From: Siphonodentalium dalli
Lineage: Eukaryota > Mollusca > Scaphopoda > Gadilida > Siphonodentaliidae
Length of the DNA stretch: 64,000 bases
NCBI GenBank assembly: GCA_032622095.1
Contig: CP136067.1
Span: 176,798,556-176,862,555, forward strand
Reading direction: 5' to 3'
The position numbers were made by a program, and so were the translations under genes. Below the pieces are notes generated by a model. The model saw nothing but the letters and a program-made list of their open reading frames with translations, made no database searches and was not told the DNA's origin. This document shows, piece after piece, positions 40,101-52,100 of this stretch. Positions within the stretch are counted from its first letter, which is position 1, and each line of letters opens with the position of its first letter.

Positions 40101-43100
40101 CTCGCATATATAAGAGAATGCATTGGCCTAAAAAAACACTTTTTACCATTTTTTCTTACATTCTTTAACAATTTTATAATTTTTAATGTGTTAAGCCAAT
40201 GCATTCTCTTATATATGCGAGGCGACCTATGGTCGACTCGCATATATAAGAGAATGCATTGGCACAGGGCCGTTCTGTTGGGTAAAGGGTTAAATAAAAA
40301 CTTGGTGTAGATGTCAACCAGCATGGGAGGTGTAGATGTCAACCAGCATGGGAACCTGCGTAACTCCGATGAGAACCTGCGATTTTTAGTTCAGTCAGAG
40401 TCATTTTGGCGGAGTTATTGCCATTTTTTTTACATTTTTATTTTAGAGTTATTGACCCTTTCTTGACACATTGAAGATATGCAACATATTTAGTGAATAT
40501 GCACTTTGTATCCAAGCCTTGAAATAGGGGCGTAAGCAGAATGAGGTCCCCAGAGGGTGAATTTGGTGATGCTAGCCCGCTATGCGAGGTAGCATCACTA
40601 AATTCACCCTCTGGGGACCTCATTCTGCAAATGACAGGCACACTATTTCAAGCCTTGTTGGTCAGCGACCTTTTATACCTCTATATTTCGATGTTTGCAT
40701 CTTTCCCAATTCTCAGAATCTCTCTTGGTTTGGGAATAGAATATAGGATTTCCCGTTGTAACATCACTAAATTCACCCTCTGGGGACCTCATTCTGTAAA
40801 TGTCAGATACACTATTTCAAGGCTTGAACTGGAGTAAGAATGAATGGATCATGCAAGTCTGTATTAAATGTGTCTGACATTTGCAGAATGAGGTCCCCAG
40901 AGGGTGAATTTATTGGCGCTATCCTGCATAGCAGACTAGCATCAACAAATTCAACCTCTGGGAACTCATTCTGCTTAGGCCTCAACTGCTATGCAGGGAT
41001 GTGCTCACGCCGGGCGGCGCCGGGCGGGGGAGCCCACCACTCAAAACGATCGCCCGGGAGTGACTACGTTTTCAAACCGGTGCGCCCGGCACATTTTTAC
41101 GATCACAACTGTACTCGCATTGTAAATTGTGCGGAGTTCTCTTGATGAAAACGACATCTTGCATGTCTGATAGCGACGACATGTTGCCGTCTGTGGCATT
41201 TTAATGCCTCCTATAAAGCACGTGGGGAGCCTTGATTAATGAGGTGTCAAAAGGTTTTATTACAAAGAGCCGACATTATCAAATACTTTCCGCGCGTGCT
41301 GACCTCTGAAGTCACGCGCTGGAGTTAAAAGTCCCGGGTTGAATTTGGAATGCTCAGTTTCAATGATCCTAAGCCAAAACGATGTCGTTATTGAAATTTT
41401 TCACTCAAACTTCGAAAAGTAAAAAGCTCAAATCATGTCTCAGAAACCGCATGGTTGAGGAAACGTTAGACGCGGTCATGCGTATAGTAATTGAAGGACC
41501 GCCCCCTTCCACGGCGCGGTTAAACTGTGAGCAGACGGAAAGAATAGGCGATTAAAAGTCCATTCCATGAAAGTGTGACGTAACAGAAGTTGTATAAACA
41601 TTGTAAATATACGTCACTGTGTATAGAAAAAAGAAGGAAATCACGTGGGAAATATGACATGACGCGTTTAGTACTCAGGCGATGATTGGCACGTGTTCGT
41701 GTGACGCTGTTGTTAGTTCTCTCTCAGACAGCCTTTGATATAATGCCGCCGTTTCAGTTTACTGTACCGGATTAACTTGTTAAATAATTGGATTTATATA
41801 AAGAATATGCAGAGGATACTTATACCGGGTGAGTTACACTGACTTTCAAATTATGTTCGCCCAAATTTTAAATATGAAATGTCCCTATTTTATGATAATT
41901 TGTCAGAGACCTTGTGGTGTATTTTACACCTGAAATGCAAGGAAAACGCGTTTGCGGGCGCTAATAATCCAAATTTTCTTCCGATTGGGCGAACGATGGT
42001 CGCCCAATCGAACCGATGACCCTCCCGCCCGGGACTATTTTGGGTATTGGCACATCCCTGGCTATGGGAGATCTAGGATCAGATTGAAGTTCCCCAGGTG
42101 AAGTTCACCCATTAGTCACCTCGATTATCCAATTTATCTTCTGCAAATTAGGGGATATAGAAATTGAACAGAAGGGAAAAAGTAACTGAAAAGAACGTTA
42201 ATTTGAGACTATAGAAGATGAGGCCTGAACAGAATGAGGTTCCCAGAGGGTGAATTTGGTGACACTAGCCCACTGTGTAGGGTAGCATCTCTAAATTCAC
42301 CCTCTGGGGACCTCATTCTGCAGGCACACTAAACTCAGGATTGAATGGATGAAACATACAGTTAACCTTCCATGACTGGAGCTTCCTGACATTTTGCGAA
42401 AACTGTGCCAATGCATTCTCTTATATATGAGAGTCTCCCATAGAGTGCCTCGCATTTATAAGAGAATACATTGGTCTAACAATATTGTCCTTGACCTTGA
42501 CAGTGCATTCTCTCTAATATATATACGAGGCTTCCTATGGAAGACATGCATATATAAGAGAATACACTGCCACATGATCTTTGATGCTGCCCCAGCGCAG
42601 CTCCCGTCATGAACCCTGTCATCAAATGGTTAATGGCCTCAGTATGAAGTTTTCTTTGGGTGGGGAATGCAGCTTTTCAGCCATCCTAGCAGATGGGGGG
42701 ATGAGGATGCATGAGGTGTTACTTCATGATTGACAAATAATGTTTTATATTTCAGGCAATGAGGTTCCCACCAAAATCCTACAATAAAGATTTAGAGTCA
42801 GTTGAGGTACGTCATACCTTGTTATTTTGGAGATAATCCAACTTAATTTCTTAAGTTACTAATTTATTTTTGTGATTACCTTTCGCGTTAACTGCACACT
42901 CCCCCTTAACCCTTTACCCAACAAACCGGCCAAATAAAGCTTCCAACAGCCTAAAATATCTTCGGTCTGTCTCAATAGAACCATACAAATATGGATATCA
43001 TTGGAACCGGCTCGTTGACCACATTGTGATAGTTACAGTTATGCCCTGTGCCAATGCATTCTCTTATATATGCGAGTCGACCATAGGTCGCCTCGCATAT

Positions 43101-46100
43101 ATAAGAGAATGCATTGGCCTAAAAAAAATCTTTTTTTACCATTTTTTCTTACATTCTTTAACAATTTTATAATTTTTAATGTGTTAAGCCAATGCATTCT
43201 CTTATATACCTATGGTCGACTCGCATATATAAGAGAATGCATTGGCACAGGGCCCTTCTGTTGGGTAAAGGGTTAAGGCTGAATTACTTAAGTCACTTAT
43301 CAAGGTTAAATACAAATATCCTGTAATTGCTTACAATAGAAGATCAAAGCAAAGCCTAATACTCACCTAGAAACCTTAAAATAAATGTGTGAACAAAATA
43401 TAGCTTTCTAAGCTTAGACCACGTATTCAACATGAAATTATGGTGGAACAGTCCTCGAAATTAGCCATGGCAATAAGCAATGCATGTGTTATCTAATATG
43501 CCACAGCTCGAAATTTGCCATGGGACATTTTTAGCTCAACTTTACTTTGTAAAGTTTGAGCTATTGCCATGGCTTTGTCGTCCGTCGTCTGTGTGTGCGT
43601 GTGTACGTAAGGCGTCAACAATGCAGTCTACAGGTCGTACCTTTGGTCGGATCATTATGAAATTTGTCATAGCTGTTGACATCAACATTTAGACCAGAAT
43701 GATTAATTTTGGGGTCATTCGGTATAAAAACATGGCCGCCAGTGGCCATCTTGCATTTCAAAATTCAATCCATTAGCACGGGCTACAGGGCGTACTGTTT
43801 GTCTGATCGTCATGAAATTTGTCATGGATGTTAATATTGACATGTAGATGGGAACGAGTAATTTTGGGGTCATTTGGCCCAAAAACATGGCCGCCAGCAG
43901 GCATCTTTGATTTCACTCTTAGTATGACTAAATCCTTTAGCACGGGCAACAGGTCGTACCTTTAGTCCGATCATCATAAAATTTGTCATGGCTGTTGAAA
44001 TTGGAATGTAGATGGGAACGAGTCATTTTGGGGTCATTCGGACAAAAAACAATGGCCGCCAGTGGCCATCTTGGATTTCAAAATTCAATCCATTAGCACG
44101 GGCCACAGGTCGTACTGTTCGTCTGATCATCATGAAATTTGTCATGGATGTTAATATTGACATGTAGATGGGAACGAGTCATTTTGGGATCATTTGGCCC
44201 AAAAACATGGCCGCCAGCAGCCATCTTGGATTTTACTCTTTGTATGACTAAATCCTTTAGCACGGGCTACAGGTCGTACCTTTAGTCTGATCATCATAAA
44301 ATTTGTCATGAATGTTAATAATGACATGTAGATGGGAACGAGTCATTTTGGGGTCATTCGGTCAAAAAACATGGCCGCCAGCAGGCATCTTTGATTTTAT
44401 TCTTTGTATGACTAAATCCTTTAGCACGGGCTACAGGTCGTACCTTTTGTCTGATCATCATAAAATTTGTCATGGCTGTTGAAATTGGAATGTAGATGGG
44501 AACGAGTCATTTTGGGGTCATTCGGACAAAAAACATGGCCGCCAGTGGCCATCTTGGATTTCAAAATTTAATCCATTAGCACGGGCCACAGGTCGTACTG
44601 TTCGTCTGATCATCATGAAATTTGTCATGGATGATAATATTGACATGTAGATGGGAACGAGTAATTTTGGGGTCATTCGACAAAAAACATGGCGGCCAGC
44701 AGCCATCTTGGATTTTACTCTTTGTATGACTAAATTCTTTAGCACGGGCTACAGGTCGTACCTTTAGTCTGATCATCATCAAATTAGTCATGGATGTTAA
44801 TATTGACATGTAGATGGGAACGAGTAATTTTGGGGTCATTTGGCCCAAAAACATGGCCACCAGCAGCCATCTTGGATTTTACTCTTTGTATGACTAAATC
44901 CTTTAGCACGGGCTACAGGTAGTACCTTTAGTCTGATCATCATAAAATTTGTCATGAATGTTAATAATTACATGTAGATGGGAACGAGTCATTTTGGGGT
45001 CATTCGGTCAAAAAACATGGCCGCCAGTAGGCATCTTTGATTTTACTCTTTGTATGACTAAATCCTTTAGCACGGGCCACAGGTCGTACCTGTAGTCTGA
45101 TCATCATAAAATTTGTCATGGCTGTTGAAATTGGAATGTAGATGGGAACGAGTCATTTTGGGGTCATTCGGACGAAAAACATGGCCGCCAGTGGCCATCT
45201 TGGATTTCAAAATTTAATCCATTAGCACGGGCCACAGGTCGTACTGTTTGTCTGATCATCATGAAATTTGTCATGGATGATAATATTGACATGTAGATGG
45301 GAACGAGTAATTTTGGGGTCATTCGGCCAAAAAACATGGCCGCCAGCAGCCATCTTTGATTTTACTCTTTGTATGACTAAATTCTTTAGCACGGGCTGCA
45401 GGTCGTACCTTTAGTCTGATCATCATAAAATTTGTCATGGATGTTAACAATGACATGTAGATGGGAACGAGTAAGTTTGGGGTCATTGGCCAAAAAAATG
45501 GTCGCCAGCAGCCATCTTGGATTTTACTCTTTGTATGACTAAATCCTTTAGCACGGGCTACAGGTCGTACCTTTAGTCTGATCATCATAAAATTTGTCAT
45601 GGCTGTTGAAATTGGAATGTAAATGGGAACGAGTCATTTTGGGGTCATTCGGACAAAAAACAATGGCCGCCAGTGGCCATCTTGGATTTCAAAATTCAAT
45701 CCATTAGCACGGGCCACAGGTCGTACTGTTCGTCTGATCATCATGAAATTTGTCATGGATGTTAATATTGACATGTAGATGGGAACGAGTCATTTTGGGG
45801 TCATTCGGACAAAAAACATGGCCGCCAGTGGCCATCTTGGATTTCAAAATTTACTCCATTAGTATGGGCCACAGGTCGTACTGTTCGTCTGATCATCATG
45901 AAATTTGTCATGGATGTTAATATTGACATGTAGATGGGAACGAGTAATTTTGGGGTCATTCGGCCAAAAAACATGGCCGCCAGCAGCCATCTTGGATTTT
46001 ACTCTTTGTATGACTAAATTCTTTAGCATGGGCTACAGGTCGTAACTTTAGTCTGATCATCATAAAATTTGTCATGGTTGTTAACGATGACATGTAGATG

Positions 46101-49100
46101 GGAACGACTCATTTTGGGGTCATTCGACCGAAAACATAGCCGCCAGCAGCCATCTTGGATTTTACTCTTTGTATGACTAAATCCTTTAGCACGGGCTACA
46201 TGTCGTACCTTTAGTCTGATCATCATAAAATTTGTCTTGAATGTTAATAATGACATGTAGATGGGAACGAGTCATTTTGGGGTCATTCGGCCAAAAAACA
46301 TGGCCGCCAGCAGCCATCTTGGATTTTACTCTTTGTATGACTAAATTCTTTAGCATGGGCAACAGGTCGTACCTTTAGTCTGATCGTCATGGATGTTAAC
46401 GATGACATGTAGATCCCCCGAGGAAACGACTCATTTTGGGGTCATTTGGTCGAAAACATGGCCGTCAGCAGCCATCTTGGATTTAACTTTTCTCTTCATG
46501 TATAGTATTAGACATTCAACTTTCCACATTCCTAATCGCTCCATTGACTGTAATACATTAAATTATTCCCTTTCCAAGTTGAGCTACAGTGTCATTGACA
46601 CTTTCATTCCTAATTTTGAGGCCTGGAGCAATAACAAACCAAATTTATGAAATAAAATTTGAATTGCTTGTAGCTTGCATATTGAACAAGCAAATTAGTA
46701 TTATAAGTTGTTTGAGTACTCATTCTAGATAGACAAATAGTGAATTATTAGCAAACATTTCAGCGTCACTCTTGCTACCCAATCCATGTTGGCTACATAA
46801 ATACATATAATGTTATGTTCTTAAAGTAGTAACACTTCTGTCCTAGTTCGTGGAAATAGTAAATTAGGAAAAGAAATTAGCTCCTATAATATGGAGTGGT
46901 CTATCTTAAAGGCACGGATGGCTTTCGCGATGGGTATTGCTGTTAAAATAGTAACATCTGTTAAAACAACCATAAACAGAAAGAATATTAAAATATAGAC
47001 AGATTTTGTTCTTTACCAATTATAAATATCGCATAAATAGCATGTTATTATCAAAATTGTATGCAGTGTTGGTAATCAAGAGCCATGTTATGTTACAGTG
47101 CATTACGTAAAGATTGAGCAAAATCGCTGGAGAGATACCAGTAAGTGAACCTTGGTTAAAACTATGCCATGTTGTTTGCAACATACCGTTATAGCACTCG
47201 CTAATCCTCGCCACTCAATATTTGGTGTTGAATGGGTCACTATAAATCAATCTTCCAAAAAATTCACCACGGTTTTGTGTGTTTTGCATATCGCACCAGG
47301 GACCAGCCGAGAGGGCGACGTGGGCGACTTCTTCGCCCTAGCACCGTCCACTGCGCCTTATTTTTGCAGTCGGGCGAAGTTCAAGTCGCCCTGAAAATTC
47401 CAAAGTTGACTGACAAAAATCGGCAAAATGCCCCAAATAATTTATGATAATTTACAACTGTCAACTGTGATTGCACACAATACTCCCCTATCAGGGTGTA
47501 TCAGGGTGTTATAAAACAATTAACACCTGTATTGCTCCAATCTGGAAGCATGTTGACAAAGGAGTCTGATTACTGGCACCTGTGAAAACATCGTCGGACC
47601 TCAAGTGTTAATCTGGTTGTTGTTATTTTTAGATTACAGTGATTACCACACCTTACAATGAAGATTACAACTCACACCTCTCACAATGTGTCTATTCATC
47701 ACTCCCTCTATGGAGTTTGGTTAAAGAAATTTTAAAACAAATTCATTTGTGAAGCATATTAAAATTTCAAACGGGATTACTAACAGAGCACAGTAAAAGT
47801 GTTCATGATTTCGTTTCGTTTCGGTTTGATATATTGTTGGCATTTTAAAAAACCCGAATAATATGAAATAAAATCCTGTCATTCTCCCACAATTACGATA
47901 TAAAATGCTGCTATCCTCTCACAATTATGTTTGGGTATTATTAATAGTTATTAGGGTCATGAAGTGAACATAATGACTCCATATTTCAACCATTGTTTCA
48001 TAAGTTTAATTGACATATGTCATCTCTCCTATTTTCGTTCTATAGCTATTCCTGTCGTAGTACTGATCAATTTAAATTTTGTAGACTCACTTCGCCCTAT
48101 AGAACGGCCACTTCGCCTTATTTTTATAGTAGGGCGAAGTCATTTCCCCCTGAAAATCTGGTCTAGGCTGGTCCCTGTATCGCACACTCTTTATGTGCTG
48201 TCTATAAACAAAAGCTCAGCTCGCACAAGTGTGGTTTGTGGATAATAACATATTCATACTATCATTATACTATACTATTAATATATTCTTGAGGAAATGT
48301 TAATAATTTGGTAACTATTAATTCTAAATAATAACCCACAACCAAGGCCATCCATGCCTTTAATCAAAATTATTATTTTATAACCTGCGTCATAATTTGC
48401 TGGAAAATGGCGGCAAGATATTATTCCTGGCAATTTGAACATTCGTTCAACACAACTCATCTCCGATGCTGCACAAACCGGATAATGAACAGATTTGCTT
48501 TAACCCTTTACCCAACAAACCGGCCAAAACCGGCCAAATAAAGCTTCAACAGCCTAAAATATCTTCGGTCTGTCTGAATAGAACCATACAAATATGGATA
48601 TCATTGGAACCGGCTCCTTGGCCACATTGTGATAGTTACAGTTATACCCTGTGCCAATGCATTCTCTTATATATGCGAGTCGACCATAGGTCGCCTCGCA
48701 TATATAAGAGAATGCATTGGCCTAAAAAAAAAAAAATAATAACACTTTTTACCATTTTTTCTTACAATCTTCTAACAATTTTATAATTTTTAATGTGTTA
48801 AGCCAATGCATTCTCTTATATACCTATGGTCGACTCGCATATATAAGAGAATGCATTGGCACAGGGCCCTTCTGTTGGGTAAAGGGTTAAGGAGATATTT
48901 TAGTTCCAATTTCACAACCTCCAAAATGTTGAGCGAAGACACTTGAGTACATCTTCGCAACAGTCATATTTATATGGGGACGGGATTCATAGCAAGCTAG
49001 CAAAAATGATACATAGCTCTTTCACTATAATTTTTGGTTGAGTTAGTTATATAGGTGAAGAAAATGATGAATTTTCACTTTGATGTGCGGTGTTTTTGTG

Positions 49101-52100
49101 CATATTATGACACAAGTTCCTGACCCTGGAGTAGTGTTCTAAGGAAACGTTCAGATAATAAGTTCAACAAACAGCCATATATTAAGGCATAACCATCTAC
49201 ACTAACCTCACAGTAAGCAGTTAGGCCAAATAAGTAAAAATCTGTGTTCTCAGGCACCTCCCTCTTCACTGAAATTTTCTTTTAAAAGGCTTTGTCAAAC
49301 AATTTTTGCAACATTTTCTGTTACAAATATTGGATATGAACAACGAAACTGAATTGTTTTTATTTCTGGAGTATGTTTTCCAGATTTTGAGAATTTTTTT
49401 CAAAAATAAAAAACCTCGCTCCCTCCCTCAGCTCACATTGAGATCTAATTGCCTGATAACAGAGATATTTTATTCTAACCCTTCCATGATTGGAGCTTCC
49501 TGAAATTTTGCGAAAACCCTGTGCCAATTCATTATCTTTTATATGTGCGTCTCCTATAGGGAGCTTCACATATATAAGAGAATGCATTTGCCTAACAATA
49601 TTTACATTGACCTTAATGCACTGGCACAGGAGTTTTAATGCTGCACCAGCGCAGCTCCCGTCATGAAAAGGTTAATGGCCCTATAAACAGTTCATGCCGG
49701 CTATCTTTGCTCAATGTTTCTCTTTCCACCTCTATCACAGCCTAAAACAGCTTCCAAAACAGAGGGGAAAGGTGAGAGCCAGCCACTGTTAAATTCATGT
49801 TTCCAGTTGATCTTTTAATATTTTATTGAAATGTTTGAATCTATCTGAATTAGCCTGGTTAATGGAAACTGTTTAATCTCTTTCCTGTGACACAGCCTGA
49901 TATAAATTTTAAAAGTTCATGCCTCTTATTTTAACCCTTTACCCAACAAACCGCCCAAAACCGGCCAAATAAAGCTTCAACAGCCTAAAATATCTTCGGT
50001 CTGTCTCAATAGAACCATACAAATATGGATATCATTGGAACCGGCTCCTTGACCACATTGTGATAGTTACAGTTATGCCCTGTGCCAATGCATTCTCTTA
50101 TATATGCGAGTCGACCATAGGTCGCCTCGCATATATAAGAGAATGCATTGGCCTAAAAAAATCTTTTTAAAAAACTTTTTACCATTTTTTGTTACATTCT
50201 TTAACAATTTTATAATTTTTAATGTGTTAAGCCAATGCATTCTCTTATATATGCGAGGCGACCTATGGTCGACTCGCATATATAAGAGAATGCATTGGCA
50301 CAGGGCCGTTCTGTTGGGTAAAGGGTTAACCCATTCTATACTAAATGGATTCTCCCATGCAGTAATAAACATTTACATCTGACAACCCATTCTATACTAA
50401 ATGGATTCTCCCATGCAGTAATAAACATTTACATTCATGCCTCTTATTTAAACCCATTCTATACTAAATGGATTCTCCCATGCAGTAATAAATGGATTCT
50501 CCCATGCAGTAATAAATGGATTCTCCCATGCAGTAATAAACATTTACATCTGATCAGTCTATTGTCAATTTTGAGGGATGTTTAGGAAATAAAACAGACG
50601 ACAGGTAACAGAAGTGTAGAAGGATTCCTATCCTTTGGGGGGAAATGTTTACATAATAAGTTCAACAAATGACCTATGTTGAACTTACTAACTGAACATT
50701 TCCTATGGGCACTAATATTCCCATTTTCCTAATATAATTACACAATTTAAAGGAATCGTGCCGAATCACACAAAGTTTGTAAATCGCAAAGCGATGTTTA
50801 TGTTTATGATGCGTAACGATGCCTTCAAACTGTGTAATGATATCAGGAAACCAAGATTATTCCTTAACCTCTTGGCTACTATATGTCAGTATGGATGTAA
50901 AATGTCACGCTGTGTGCTATACATCAGTACTGTGTATGGACCTACTTCAGCACATTAGCAGTCGACCATTCATAACTGGTACTCAGAGATTGGTGCATTG
51001 GAACAACTGTATCTTGAAGTTTCAAAAAGTGTATGATGTTTCACGATTGTGAATTATAATCGACTTTCAGCTGAGTCAATTTTATGGGTTTTGTGATATT
51101 CCCGTTATATTTTCTCACTGCAAAATTGCCTTAACTTCATTGGCCCAGCACTCGACGACATAACATCATTAGCCCAGCACTCGACGACATAACATCATTA
51201 GTAGTGAAGAGGTTAAGTAATTTGAAACACTTTTTTGGCCTTAACCCTTTACCCAACAGAAGGGCCCTGTGCCAATGCATTCTCTTATATATGCGAGTCG
51301 ACCATAGGTCGCCTCGCATATATAAGAGAATGCATTGGCTTAACACATTAAAAATTATAAAATTGTTAAAGAATGTAAGAAAAAATGGTAAAAAGTGTTA
51401 AAAAAAGATTTTTTTTAGGCCAATGCATTCTCTTATATATGCGAGGCGACCTATGGTCGACTCGCATATATAAGAGAATGCATTGGCACAGGGCATAACT
51501 GTAACTATCGCAATGTGGTCAAGGAGCCGGTTCCAATGATATCCATATTTGTATGGTTCTATCGAGACAGACCGAAGATATTTTAGGCTGTTGAAGCTTT
51601 ATTTGGCCGGTTTTGGCCGGTTTGTTGGGTAAAGGGTTAAGGTGACACCTCATTGTTACTAATGGTGCATAGAAAAGATAACACAACATAATCTCACAAA
51701 ATGCAAATAATTGGGTCACAATAAGCAATGCACTATTGAGAATACGCTACATTTGATCAATTTAGTCCCAAATATCAGTGATACCAAGTCTTATATTAAA
51801 CTTGATATTTTGGTTTGTTGTTAATAACTTGACAGTACTTCATGCTGCCACCAATTTTCTTCATTTGCGATCTAGGATTATCTTGTATTCATGATCAACC
51901 ATTGTAAATAAAGTATGATAATGGGTGATTATTGGAAAGTAAAAAAATATTCTGAGGGATTATTTAGGGGATAAACATGATGTCTGGTTTGAATTTGGGA
52001 CATTTATTGGTGCCTTTTATGATGGAAAATGCAGTTTTACAGATAAAGATATAGGTAAAACATATTTTTCATTGGAAAACCCACTGATAAACTTCCCAAT

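Noticed and set aside
41000-41145. GC-rich open frame near 41,000
   Set aside because: It crosses the end of the nested hAT-like insertion and the host repeat; no protein-like conservation.
44518-46256. Minus-strand open frames with repeated [13 protein letters not shown]
   Set aside because: They are translations of the ~160-bp tandem repeat; the same peptide recurs with each unit.
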